A DNA stretch of 64,000 nucleotides from Caminibacter pacificus (GTDB lineage Bacteria > Campylobacterota > Campylobacteria > Campylobacterales > Nautiliaceae), in the NCBI RefSeq assembly GCF_003752135.1, contig NZ_RJVK01000004.1:1-64000 (forward strand). The letters run 5' to 3'. Both the position numbers and the translations under genes were made by a program. The notes under the pieces were generated by a model, which worked only from the letters and a program-made list of their open reading frames with translations, ran no database searches and was not told the DNA's origin. Numbering within the stretch: the first letter of the stretch is position 1; each line of letters starts with the position of its first letter. Positions 25,966 through 34,615 of this stretch are shown piece after piece.

Positions 25966-26930
25966 TCTCCAGGTCCTTTTGGTGGATTTGCTTTTTTGAA
26001 AATAATATCGCTTGGTGAATTTTGGAGTTCGTTTAATAGGTTTTCGAGTTTTATTGTGGCTTTTTTAATTTCGTTGCTTGTGGTGTCTATCGGCTTGAAA
26101 CTCTCAAGCAGTGCGTCTTTTAGGTCGAACTGTCCCTCTTTTGTTTTTTTTGTAAGCTCGGAAATTAAAATATTGCTGTTTTTTACGAAAGAAGAGACGT
26201 TTGAGTTTAGCTGATTGAAGTTTTGAGTAAATGCTTTTTCAGTTTTAATCGTATGAGTTGTGAGGTTGTGAATGTCTTTTCGTAAGGCGGTGATAGTTTT
26301 GTTTAGGTTGTTTTGTAATTGATTGAAGTTTTGGATAGTGTCTTTTAGCATATATTTGTTTTTGTCTAAATATGCGCTGATTTTTTCGAGATGTATAAGC
26401 ATATTTTGTAAATGAGAAGCTTTTTTAGGGTCTAATATCGTATTTAGATTATCGAGTAATGTGTTTAGTTTGTCCGTAGTACTCGATAACGCTTCGAAAA
26501 GTTTTGCATTGAATGACGGGATTGTTTTGATTGTTGCGGGGTGGTGTTTTGACGTTTTGAGAATAGGGGAATTTTTGCTTCCTCCTTCGATTTCTATATA
26601 TTTTAATCCCGTAATTCCTTCAAGCTCGAGTACTGCGTACGAGTCTTTTCTAAGAGGGATATTTTTATCTACCGTAAAAGTTACGATTACGGAGTTCGGC
26701 TCGTTCGGGTTGATAGTGATTTTTTTTACGCTTCCGATATTCACACCCATATATTTTACGGGTGAGGCGATATTAAGTCCTGAGACGGATTCGTGAAAAA
26801 TCGCTTGGTAGTAGTTTTTGGGTTTTTTGTTTGCGTTAAACTTACCGAGCCAATATATGAAATATACCGCACCTGCCGTTAAAAGCAGGGTAAAAACCGC
26901 GAGGATTATGTAGTTTACTCTTCTATTCAT
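25962..26930 (-). CDS. mlaD: MCE-domain substrate-binding protein MlaD
   Basis: About 322 residues. One N-terminal membrane helix (about 5-27) is followed by a single MCE domain (FHESVSGLNIASPVKYMGVNIGSVKKI ... LEGITGLKYIEIEGGS) and a long helical C-terminal region with repeated coiled-coil stretches. MCE rings hold lipid in the periplasm. The ATG at 26930 overlaps the mlaF stop as ATGA and follows GGAG; the longer frame starting at 27041 is rejected. The C-terminal extension exceeds E. coli MlaD (183 residues), as is common in Campylobacterota and chloroplast TGD2-like members. Confidence 0.87.
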   Translation of the reverse strand: MNRRVNYIILAVFTLLLTAGAVYFIYWLGKFNANKKPKNYYQAIFHESVSGLNIASPVKYMGVNIGSVKKITINPNEPNSVIVTFTVDKNIPLRKDSYAVLELEGITGLKYIEIEGGSKNSPILKTSKHHPATIKTIPSFNAKLFEALSSTTDKLNTLLDNLNTILDPKKASHLQNMLIHLEKISAYLDKNKYMLKDTIQNFNQLQNNLNKTITALRKDIHNLTTHTIKTEKAFTQNFNQLNSNVSSFVKNSNILISELTKKTKEGQFDLKDALLESFKPIDTTSNEIKKATIKLENLLNELQNSPSDIIFKKANPPKGPGE

Positions 26931-27676
26931 TCTATCTCCATTAATATTGGTTTTAAAAATTTTTGGACTTTTTTGTCTGTGGATTTTACTGCTTCGTCGA
27001 ATGTCCCTTCGAATACCACTTTTTTGTCTATTAATATACAAAATCTATCTAAAACGTTTGCGATTGTTTGAGGGTCGTGTGTCACCATAACGACCGTCGG
27101 TTTGAAAAGCGAGTGTAGCTCTTTAATCAGCGAATCGAAAGCCCTTGCGCTTACCGGGTCAAGGCCGCTTGTGGGTTCGTCTAAAAAGAGGAGTTTGGGA
27201 TCAAGCGCCAAGGCTCTTGCGAGTGCCGCTCTTTTTACCATACCTCCGCTTAAGTTTTTCGGCATTTGGTAGGCGACTTCTTCTTTTAAGCCGGTGAGTT
27301 TTAGTTTTGATATGGCTGTTTTGATTATGAACTCTTCCGGTAAATCGGTATATTCTTCAAGGACTACGCTTATATTTTCAAGTACGTTTAAAGAGCTGAA
27401 AAGTGCCCCGAATTGAAACAAAACACCCCAATTTTTTTTGAGCTCTATCTCTTCTTTTAAGCTTAGTTTCGTGATGTCTTTTCCCATTATTTCAATAAGC
27501 CCTTTAAAGCTGTGTTCTAATAGTATCATCTCTCTTAAAAGAGTACTTTTTCCGCTTCCGCTGGCTCCTAAAATGCCGTAAATTTCGCCTTCGTAAATCG
27601 TAATGCTGATGTTGTCGTGGACTACTTTTTGTCCGAACTTAGTCGTTAGGTTTCTTACTTTTATTATTTCTTTCAT
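26927..27676 (-). CDS. mlaF: Mla-type ABC transporter ATPase
   Basis: 249 residues with all ABC motifs: Walker A GASGSGKST (37-45), a Q-loop in LFQFGALF, the signature LSGGM, Walker B LLFLDEPTSGLD and the switch His in VTHDP. The LSGGM (not LSGGQ) signature and the FGALFSSLNV segment are typical of MlaF/Ttg2A. It powers phospholipid movement between the inner and outer membranes. It overlaps both neighbours by four bases. Confidence 0.9.
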   Translation of the reverse strand: MKEIIKVRNLTTKFGQKVVHDNISITIYEGEIYGILGASGSGKSTLLREMILLEHSFKGLIEIMGKDITKLSLKEEIELKKNWGVLFQFGALFSSLNVLENISVVLEEYTDLPEEFIIKTAISKLKLTGLKEEVAYQMPKNLSGGMVKRAALARALALDPKLLFLDEPTSGLDPVSARAFDSLIKELHSLFKPTVVMVTHDPQTIANVLDRFCILIDKKVVFEGTFDEAVKSTDKKVQKFLKPILMEIE

Positions 27677-28743
27677 ATTCCGAACTTTGCAAAGATAATT
27701 GAAAATATGGCATCAAGCGCAATAACCCAAAATATAGCGTTTACGACACTTTTTGTGGTGTATTTTCCTATATCTTGAGTAGAATTTCGCACCTGAAAAC
27801 CTCTATACGTTCCGATAAGCGCTATGACTATTCCGAAAAACGGAGCTTTTCCAAGCCCTATGAAAACTTGCGTTAAAGATAAAACGTCTCGGGTTCTGTT
27901 TAGGAACATATCAAATCCGATGTTTAAACTAAGAGCCGAGATTATCATACCTCCCAAAATCCCTATCATATCGGCGAAAAACACGATTAGAGGCATTGCG
28001 ATAATCATCGCTATTACTCTTGGAATTACCAAAAACCAAAAAGGCTCGAATCCCAATGTTTTCATAGCGTCAATTTCTTCCGTGAGTTTCATTACTCCTA
28101 TTTCGGCACTAAAAGCGGATGCGCTTCTACCGGCTACGACTATAGCTGCTATTAGAGGGGCTATTTCTCTAAAAATAGAGATATCAAGCATATCTACGAT
28201 AAAGATATTGGCTCCGAATTTGCTAAGCTGCATAGCGCCCTGATATGCCATAACAACACCCACCAAAAAAGAAGTAAGCCCCACAATCGGCAACGCCCCG
28301 GCTCCTGCTTTTACGATAATGGCCGCCGTTTCTTTAAATCTGAATTTCCAAGGATGTGTGATTAAAAATATCAAAAAATAGATAAATTCGCCGAAAAAAA
28401 GGAGGAAGTTTATAGTGTTTTCTTTTATTGCGAAAAAGATGTCGTTTAGGTAGTTTGATGCGTGAAATAAAAAGTTTGTTTTTTGCTCCGGAATTTTTAA
28501 ATCTTTTGCATTTTGAGCTACGAAATTAAAAAGTTCTTTTAAATGAGGAGGCAGATTGATGATTTTGTGGTTTTTTGAGAGCTCCACCAAAAACAAAGCA
28601 CCCTCGTAATCCATACTTTTTAGCTCTTTTAGGTCTATTGTCATATTTTTTTCTTTTTTTAGGTAATAGGCTTTTTGAATCGTGTTTTTATCCAATGAGC
28701 CTACTAAAGAAATTAAATGGTGGTTTGTTATTATTTTTAGCAT
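27673..28743 (-). CDS. mlaE: Mla-type ABC permease with N-terminal STAS-like domain
   Basis: 356 residues. The first about 100 residues are soluble and STAS-like (MTIDLKELKSMDYEGALFLVELSKN). The rest is the MlaE permease fold with AGALPIVGLTSFLVGVVMAYQG, VAGRSASAFSAEIGVMKLTEEIDAM (the EIG/EIDA coupling region) and five membrane helices. In E. coli the STAS partner MlaB is a separate protein, so this is a natural fusion. It is the first gene of the operon, and its start codon follows AGGAGAAT. Confidence 0.88.
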   Translation of the reverse strand: MLKIITNHHLISLVGSLDKNTIQKAYYLKKEKNMTIDLKELKSMDYEGALFLVELSKNHKIINLPPHLKELFNFVAQNAKDLKIPEQKTNFLFHASNYLNDIFFAIKENTINFLLFFGEFIYFLIFLITHPWKFRFKETAAIIVKAGAGALPIVGLTSFLVGVVMAYQGAMQLSKFGANIFIVDMLDISIFREIAPLIAAIVVAGRSASAFSAEIGVMKLTEEIDAMKTLGFEPFWFLVIPRVIAMIIAMPLIVFFADMIGILGGMIISALSLNIGFDMFLNRTRDVLSLTQVFIGLGKAPFFGIVIALIGTYRGFQVRNSTQDIGKYTTKSVVNAIFWVIALDAIFSIIFAKFGI

Positions 28744-28881
28744 TATTCTCCTAAAGTCAATTTTTATGTGCGTATTGTACTAAAAAAACTTGATATTTAA
28801 ATGACAATCTGAAATATTATTCATCCTTTGAAAGGTATTTTAACATATTCGAAAAAACGACGATTAAAAACCATAATTTGA

Positions 28882-28887
28882 TATAAT
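28882..28887 (+). promoter_or_regulatory. -10 box of RNA ligase gene
   Basis: TATAAT at 28882-28887 in the 174-base gap between the divergent mlaE and RNA ligase genes. AAAGG follows at 28904-28908. Confidence 0.5.
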
Positions 28888-28917
28888 TACACTAAAAAAT
28901 TTTAAAGGTTGCGGTTT

Positions 28918-30000
28918 ATGTTTTATTTACCGAGTAAAGAAGAGTGTGATTATATCGTTGAGAATTCCAAGCAGTTTTTTAGAAAAGATTTCGAATTTTT
29001 GGGAAAAGAAGTAGCGGTGTATCATTATAAACAAGGGGATTTTGAAGAGTTTAAGAAATATAATGCATGGGAGCTTAGGGCTCTTACTTTTATTAAAAAC
29101 GACGGAAAATGGGAGAGATTTTTAGGGATTCATAAGTTTTTCGAGCTAAACCAAGCGCCCGGTTGGATGGTGGAGGATTTGATAGATAAAAAAATTATAA
29201 AAGTCCAAGAAAAAATAGACGGAACGCTTATGCAGCCTATATTGATAGACGGAAAAATTTACTTTAAAAGCAAACTAAGATTCGATTCTTATCAGGCGTT
29301 GCGTTCTAATGAAATCTTGAAAAAATCTCCTAATTTAAAAGAGTTTATTTTGAAATGTTTTGATGAGGGGAAAATTCCTCTTTTTGAGTATGTTTCTGAA
29401 AAAAGTCAGGTGGTAATGGATTATGGAAAAGAAGCTTTGATTTTAATTCAGGTGAGGGACTTAAAAACCGGGGAGTATGATTTGGAATTTGAAAAAAAGG
29501 CGCAAAAATATAATGTCGAGTGTGCGCCGGTGTGTGAGCCGAAACCTTTGAGAGATTATTTGGAAGAAAAAGAGGTTTGTGTTAGTAAAGAGGGGTGGGT
29601 TTTGATATTTGAAGATATGAAATTCGTAAAACTCAAAACCGACGAATATCTAAAAAGACATAAAATTTTAGGGGATATAAAAGAGAACAATATCATCCAA
29701 ATGGCGCTTGATAGGAATATTGATGATTTGTATGGGATTTTGAATCCAAAAAGCGAAAAATACGAATATGTAAAAGAGATTCACGAATTATTTAACAAAA
29801 AATATCACAACCTAAAAAGAGATATCAAAAAAGCTCTTAAACTTCCAAAAAGCGAAATGAAAAAACGCTTTGCAAACCACCCTCAGTATGAAGTTATAGC
29901 GCTGTGTCATAAAAGAAAAGATTTAAGCGAGCTTGACGAGTGGCTCAAAAAACAGACAAAAAAACTAAAAGGCGCTAAGAAGTTTTTGGAGAGAGAGTAA
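28918..30000 (+). CDS. T4 Rnl1-family ATP-dependent RNA ligase
   Basis: About 360 residues. The nucleotidyl-transferase motifs appear in order: motif I EKIDG with the AMP-accepting Lys at residue 99 (T4 Rnl1 also uses Lys99), motif Ia region FKSKLRFDSYQAL, motif III LFEYVS, IIIa LIQVRDLKTGEYD, IV EGWVL and V VKLKTDEYLKRH. The match to T4 Rnl1 extends through IIIa and into the C-terminal helical domain (ALCHKRKD), so it is not simply a generic Rnl2 or DNA ligase. These enzymes seal 5'-phosphate to 3'-OH RNA ends, classically in tRNA repair. The ATG at 28918 is preferred over the TTG at 28909. No anticodon nuclease or kinase is adjacent. Confidence 0.82.
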   Translation: MFYLPSKEECDYIVENSKQFFRKDFEFLGKEVAVYHYKQGDFEEFKKYNAWELRALTFIKNDGKWERFLGIHKFFELNQAPGWMVEDLIDKKIIKVQEKIDGTLMQPILIDGKIYFKSKLRFDSYQALRSNEILKKSPNLKEFILKCFDEGKIPLFEYVSEKSQVVMDYGKEALILIQVRDLKTGEYDLEFEKKAQKYNVECAPVCEPKPLRDYLEEKEVCVSKEGWVLIFEDMKFVKLKTDEYLKRHKILGDIKENNIIQMALDRNIDDLYGILNPKSEKYEYVKEIHELFNKKYHNLKRDIKKALKLPKSEMKKRFANHPQYEVIALCHKRKDLSELDEWLKKQTKKLKGAKKFLERE

Positions 30001-31684
30001 CGATTTTTTTGTCTTTTACCATCAAAATCTCTTCGGCTTTTGAGATTGTCTCGGCTCTGTGCGCGATGATGATAGAGGTTCTGGATTTTAGGAAAGGTTC
30101 TATGTTTTTGAATACTTTATCTTCCGTTTCGATATCAAGGGCAGAGGTGGATTCGTCTAAAATTACTATTTTGGGCTTATGAAGCAGGGCTCTTGCAATT
30201 GCTACGCGCTGTTTTTGCCCGCCGCTGAGTTTTACTCCGTTTTTACCGACATACGTATCGAGTTTTTCAGGCCACTTTTCGACCGTATCTTTTAGCTCAG
30301 CAAGTCTCAGAGCTTCCCATATTTCTTGTTCGTCAAAATTTTTGCCGAGTGTAAGGTTAAAACGCAAAGTGTCGTTAAAGAGTCTTGTTTCTTGCAAAAT
30401 CAATGCGACGTTTTGGCGGATTTTGTCCAGGCCTATTTCTTTAAAACTTGCGCCGTTATATAAAATATCGCCGTCATTCGGTACGAAAAATCCCGAAATC
30501 AGCTTTGCAAACGTGGTTTTTCCGCCACCGCTGGCGCCAATTAGTGCGGTAATTGTGTTTGGTTTTATGGTAGCGTTTGCGTTTTTTAGTATCCAATCGC
30601 TCTCTTTATATTTGAAGCTTAAGTTTTTGACTTCTATTGTGACGTTTTGAGAAAAAGGGTCTTTTTTATGCGGAAAAATAGGTTCTTTTTGAAGCTCCAG
30701 CACTTCGTTTATTCGCTCAAGAGCCGCTTTTGCGCCGAAATATGCGTATTGGATATTGATAATCTCTTGCATAGGGCTCATCATAAACCAAAGATACCCA
30801 AATACTGCCAGCATCAGTCCGATACTCAAAGTATCGTATGCAACCGCCAAAATTCCGGCGGCTCTAAATACCTCGAATCCTATCAAAAATATCAAAAAAC
30901 TCGCCCTACTAAACGCCTCGCTTTTGTAGCTGAATTCAAAAGACTTTTGTTTGAGCTCTTTTGATAAACCTATAAGTTTTTTGAAAAAGAAGTTTTCTTT
31001 GTTGTATGCTTTTATCTGCTCGAAAAGCTCAAGCGTTTCTATCAGTGCTTCTTGGAAGATACTTATTGCCTTGTTTTGTTCGCGTTTATATTTTTTGACT
31101 TTTCTGGCGATTTTACCAGACAGCACAACGACAAAAGGATTTAAAAGCAATATAAAAAGTCCGAGTTTCCAATTGATAAGAAGAAGTACAACCGCCACTC
31201 CTATTAACGTAAGTGCTGAAATTACGAATTTTGAGACCGATTTTATTAAAAATTCTTCTACAGTATTTACGTCGCTAATCAGACGACTTGCGATATCCCC
31301 CGTTTTTAGGTTTTCGTATTCGTTTAGGGAAAGTCTTTTCAGGTGTTCTAAGACGCGGATTCTAATTTTGTAAGTGATGTCTTTGGTTATTTTTTCAAAA
31401 AAGTATGTTTGTGCGACGTTTAGGGCTATAAAGGCGCTTCTTAAAAAGACCACCACAAAAAGAGTGACTAATACGTAACAAAACGCAGAGCAGTTTCCGA
31501 AAACCGCACTTATGGTCTTGGTCCATAAGCCGGGCTTATGTAAAAGTACTTCATCTATAAGTAAAGGCATTAAAAGGGGTATCGGTATTGATATTATAGT
31601 GGCTATTAATGCTATAATCTGAGCGAGAATAAATTCGCGTTTGTATTTTTTTATTTCGTTTAGTAGTTTTTTGAAACTATACAA
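29975..31684 (-). CDS. ABC exporter, fused permease-ATPase (MsbA/MDR type)
   Basis: 569 residues: six membrane helices (about 15-300) followed by a nucleotide-binding domain with GASGGGKT, LSGGQKQRVAIARALL, IVILDESTSALD and the switch His in IIAHRAETI. It is a half-transporter that works as a homodimer. The family includes lipid A flippases and drug or peptide exporters, and no accessory gene here narrows the substrate. Its 3' end overlaps the RNA ligase gene by 26 bases in convergent orientation. Confidence 0.85.
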   Translation of the reverse strand: MYSFKKLLNEIKKYKREFILAQIIALIATIISIPIPLLMPLLIDEVLLHKPGLWTKTISAVFGNCSAFCYVLVTLFVVVFLRSAFIALNVAQTYFFEKITKDITYKIRIRVLEHLKRLSLNEYENLKTGDIASRLISDVNTVEEFLIKSVSKFVISALTLIGVAVVLLLINWKLGLFILLLNPFVVVLSGKIARKVKKYKREQNKAISIFQEALIETLELFEQIKAYNKENFFFKKLIGLSKELKQKSFEFSYKSEAFSRASFLIFLIGFEVFRAAGILAVAYDTLSIGLMLAVFGYLWFMMSPMQEIINIQYAYFGAKAALERINEVLELQKEPIFPHKKDPFSQNVTIEVKNLSFKYKESDWILKNANATIKPNTITALIGASGGGKTTFAKLISGFFVPNDGDILYNGASFKEIGLDKIRQNVALILQETRLFNDTLRFNLTLGKNFDEQEIWEALRLAELKDTVEKWPEKLDTYVGKNGVKLSGGQKQRVAIARALLHKPKIVILDESTSALDIETEDKVFKNIEPFLKSRTSIIIAHRAETISKAEEILMVKDKKIVTLSPKTS

Positions 31685-31705
31685 TTTCAGCCTTTAGGAG
31701 TTTTT

Positions 31706-32083
31706 ATGAAAAAAATTATACTATTATTTTTTGCGATAGCCGCTTTTGGTTTTACTTCTGTGGACGCTACGGTTGAGAATATAAAAAAACTCCGTAATCA
31801 AAACATTACGATTGTAGATATAAGAACGCCTCCGGAGTGGGAAGCTACGGGTGTGATACCGGGAGCCTTAAGAGATACGTTTTTTCTGCGTGACGGGTCG
31901 ATAAATAGGGATTTTTTGCAAACTCTTAAAAAAAACGGAGTGAAAAAATTCGCAATTATATGTCGTACGGGACATAGGAGCGCTGTAGCTGCCGAAATTT
32001 TGGAAAAAAACGGAATAGAGGTGATTAATCTAAAAGGTGGTATGTTTAGGTTGATGAAGGATATGTTGAAAAGAGAGTTTTAA
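31706..32083 (+). CDS. Exported rhodanese-like sulfurtransferase (smaller)
   Basis: 125 residues. A signal peptide (about 1-18) leads one rhodanese domain with VDIRTPPEWEATGVIPGA and ICRTGHRSA (catalytic Cys86). The active-site loop CRTGHR is the same as in the larger exported rhodanese at 10431, so the two may share a sulfur-carrier role in the periplasm. The ATG at 31706 follows AGGAG. It diverges from the ABC exporter, 21 bases apart. Confidence 0.83.
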   Translation: MKKIILLFFAIAAFGFTSVDATVENIKKLRNQNITIVDIRTPPEWEATGVIPGALRDTFFLRDGSINRDFLQTLKKNGVKKFAIICRTGHRSAVAAEILEKNGIEVINLKGGMFRLMKDMLKREF

Positions 32084-32131
32084 TTTGTAAAAAAAATATG
32101 CCGATGTTGTTTTAAAGTATCGGAGGAGCGT

Positions 32132-32593
32132 ATGAAAATAGAAGATTATCTCAAACTTTTTGAAGAAAACCCTTATGTTTCTGTTATTTTGTATAGAGAA
32201 AAGATAATTTATGCAAATAAGACTTTTTGTGATTTGATAGGAATGAGCAAAGAGGAGATAATTAAAATCGCTCCGGAGGATGTGTTTCCCGATGAAAATT
32301 TAAGAAAAAAAATAAGAGAGACAATAAACAGACGCTTAAAAGGAGAGGTCTTTCACACTCCTTATCCTCCTCTTGAAATAGTCACTAAAAATAAAAAAAG
32401 AACTTATATAAAGTTTTTGTCTCAAACAGTCGAATACGAAGGAAAATATGCCGGTTTGGCTATTGCTTTGAATGTTAGCGAGGATGTGAAAAAAAACTTT
32501 TTAATCGATATTTTGAAAGATATCAACCAGACGATAATTACAAAAGAGAGCGAAAAAGAGATTTTTGAAAACATAGCCGAAAATATTCTATAA
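32132..32593 (+). CDS. Fragment 1: PAS sensor domain
   Basis: 153 residues starting at an ATG behind GGAGGAG. It carries one PAS domain (VILYREKIIYANKTFCDLIGMSKEEI ... VEYEGKYAGLAIALNVSED) and the start of the next linker, where it stops at TAA (32591-32593). The following domain continues in another frame, so by itself it would be a PAS-only protein. Confidence 0.5.
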   Translation: MKIEDYLKLFEENPYVSVILYREKIIYANKTFCDLIGMSKEEIIKIAPEDVFPDENLRKKIRETINRRLKGEVFHTPYPPLEIVTKNKKRTYIKFLSQTVEYEGKYAGLAIALNVSEDVKKNFLIDILKDINQTIITKESEKEIFENIAENIL

Positions 32594-32612
32594 AAAAGGC
32601 GCTTTTGAGTGC

Positions 32613-33860
32613 GTGTGTATTTCTATTCGTAATGAAGAAACTAATATGATGGAGCCTAAGTATTGCCGGGGGAATTTTGATGAAAAGTTGTCTTTAAAAA
32701 TAAGAGAAAATCTAAAAGCAGATGAAAAATACAAAAATCGATGTAGTGCTGTAAAATATCTGCTTGATGATGAATTTTTGGTGATAAATTCTATTGAAGA
32801 GTTTAACTTTGTCAATGAGGATATTAAAAAAGATTTGTTAAGCAAAAACTACAACTCAATACTCTTTTTCCCTATTAACAAAGAGGGGAAAATATACGCT
32901 TCAATCGGTGTTTGTTCCAAATATGTCGATGATTTCGATAGTAAAACGCTTGCGATTTTCGAAGAAGCCAAGCAAGATATAGAGTTTGCTCTCAAAAAGA
33001 GCGAAAATATGACCTATCTGAAACTTTTACAAGAAGCTCTTGATAAAGCTTATTCGTGGGTTTTGATAACGGATGAAGACGGAAAAATTTTATATGCGAA
33101 CAAAAGCGTTGAGGAGGTGAGCGGTTATAGTTTTTCTGAGATTTTCGGAAAAACTCCGAGTGTTTTTAAATCCGAATATCACAACGAAGAGTTTTATCAA
33201 AAGCTTTGGAATAAAATATCAAACGGCGAAATTGTAGAAACTACTCTCATAAATAAAGACAAATACGGTAAATCTTTTTATCTAAAAACCAAAATAATTC
33301 CGCTTTTGGCTCCGAACGGGAAAAAATATTTTATTTTTTTGGCGCTTGATATAACTCACGAAAAGAAACTCCAAAACAAACTCAAAAAAGACCTGATTAC
33401 CGGACTTTTAAATAGAAGCGAGTTCGTAAAACTCCTAAAACAAAAACTAAACGATAATAAATACGCACTGATAATTGTGGATTTGAGAGACTTTAAAATA
33501 TTCAATCAATTAAACGGAAACGCGCAAGGTGACGCGCTTTTAAAAGATATGGCAAAACTCCTCAAAGAGACCTTTTCAAACGCATTTATTTCGAGAATAG
33601 GAGGTGATGAGTTTGCCGTTTTGACCGAATATTCGAGTAAAAACGAAATTACTGCTTCAATAAATAGGCTGATGCACAAAATAAAACATCTAAGAAACTT
33701 TCATAATAAAATCTCCGCAAACGTTGGAATAGCATTGTATCCAGAGCATTCGAAAGATATTGTAAAACTGATAGAAAAAGCGTATCTTGCGCTGGAGATT
33801 GCAAAACAAAAAGGAGATTTCGCGAGCGAATTTTTTAGCGAAGATATCAGAAAAAAATAG
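32613..33860 (+). CDS. Fragment 2: GAF-PAS-GGDEF
   Basis: 415 residues from a GTG with no clear ribosome site, so the frame is probably a continuation rather than an independent gene. The order is a GAF-like domain (VINSIEEFNF ... ILFFPINKEGKIYASIGV), PAS (WVLITDEDGKILYANKSVEEVSG) and GGDEF with the active-site SRIGGDEFAVL. The canonical GGDEF suggests the cyclase was functional. It ends at TAG immediately after AAAAAAA. Confidence 0.5.
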   Translation: MCISIRNEETNMMEPKYCRGNFDEKLSLKIRENLKADEKYKNRCSAVKYLLDDEFLVINSIEEFNFVNEDIKKDLLSKNYNSILFFPINKEGKIYASIGVCSKYVDDFDSKTLAIFEEAKQDIEFALKKSENMTYLKLLQEALDKAYSWVLITDEDGKILYANKSVEEVSGYSFSEIFGKTPSVFKSEYHNEEFYQKLWNKISNGEIVETTLINKDKYGKSFYLKTKIIPLLAPNGKKYFIFLALDITHEKKLQNKLKKDLITGLLNRSEFVKLLKQKLNDNKYALIIVDLRDFKIFNQLNGNAQGDALLKDMAKLLKETFSNAFISRIGGDEFAVLTEYSSKNEITASINRLMHKIKHLRNFHNKISANVGIALYPEHSKDIVKLIEKAYLALEIAKQKGDFASEFFSEDIRKK

Positions 33861-33883
33861 AAGAATACTCGGACGTAAAAGAG

Positions 33884-34615
33884 TTGATAATAAAAGCTAT
33901 TAAGAAAAACGCTTTTGTGTATCATTTTCAGCCTTATGTAGATGCAAAAAGTTTTGAGATAGTGGGGGCTGAAATACTTTTGAGGATTGATTTGAACGGC
34001 AAACTGATTTATCCGGACGTTTTTATAGATTTTGCCGAAAATAGCGGCTATATTAAGGAGATTGAAAAAATAATGTTTCCTAAATATATCGAATATCTAA
34101 AAAAACTCGATATATCTCTTTCTTTTAATATCTCCGGAAAATCTCTTAGTGATGAAAAACATATCAAAACTCTTTTTAGAGAATACGAAAATTTGCCGGT
34201 TATTATAGAATTGACAGAGCGCGAAATAGCCGGAAATATCGAATATACGAAAGAAATTTTCAGTTTTTTTAAACAAAAAGGCTTTAAACTCTCAATCGAT
34301 GACTTCGGTACCGGGTATTCGTCACTTACATATCTCAAAGATTTACCGGCTGATTTTATAAAAATTGATATGTCATTTATTAAAAATATAGAAAATTCTA
34401 CAAAAGATTTGGCTATTGTAGAAACGATAATAAACTTCGCTCATAAATTCGGGTTAAAAACGGTTGTTGAGGGAGTAGAAACAAAAACGCAAGTGGAAAT
34501 ACTACAAAAACTTAATGCAGATTGTCTTCAGGGATACTATTTTGCAAAACCAATGCCGTTTGAAGAGTTAAAGGATTTTTTGAACAAGTGGAGACAACGG
34601 GACTCGAACCCGTGA
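33884..34615 (+). CDS. Fragment 3: EAL phosphodiesterase domain
   Basis: 243 residues from a TTG, the EAL domain alone. The signature is GAEILLRID (EIL in place of EAL, metal-binding Glu kept), with IDDFGTGYSSLTYL, IKIDMSF and EGVET all conserved, so c-di-GMP hydrolysis is plausible. The last nine codons (ending RQRDSNP) are the antisense of the tRNA-Ala 3' end and are not native EAL sequence. Confidence 0.5.
   Translation: MIIKAIKKNAFVYHFQPYVDAKSFEIVGAEILLRIDLNGKLIYPDVFIDFAENSGYIKEIEKIMFPKYIEYLKKLDISLSFNISGKSLSDEKHIKTLFREYENLPVIIELTEREIAGNIEYTKEIFSFFKQKGFKLSIDDFGTGYSSLTYLKDLPADFIKIDMSFIKNIENSTKDLAIVETIINFAHKFGLKTVVEGVETKTQVEILQKLNADCLQGYYFAKPMPFEELKDFLNKWRQRDSNP

Larger units (their letters stand above)
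32132..34615 (+). pseudogene. Frameshifted PAS-GAF-PAS-GGDEF-EAL gene (three fragments)
   Basis: Three consecutive reading frames together give the same domain order as the intact 882-residue protein at 43536-46184, minus its first PAS domain. The frame changes at about 32577-32593, where one extra base converts ENIL-KKGAFE into a stop, and again at 33858, directly after a run of seven A. At the second junction the zero frame reads AGA-AAA-AAA-TAG, so one added A, or a -1 slip on A-AAA-AAA, restores the fusion. It may be a decayed gene, sequencing error in homopolymers, or at junction 2 a slippage-controlled product. The end runs 27 bases into the tRNA-Ala gene. Confidence 0.65.
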
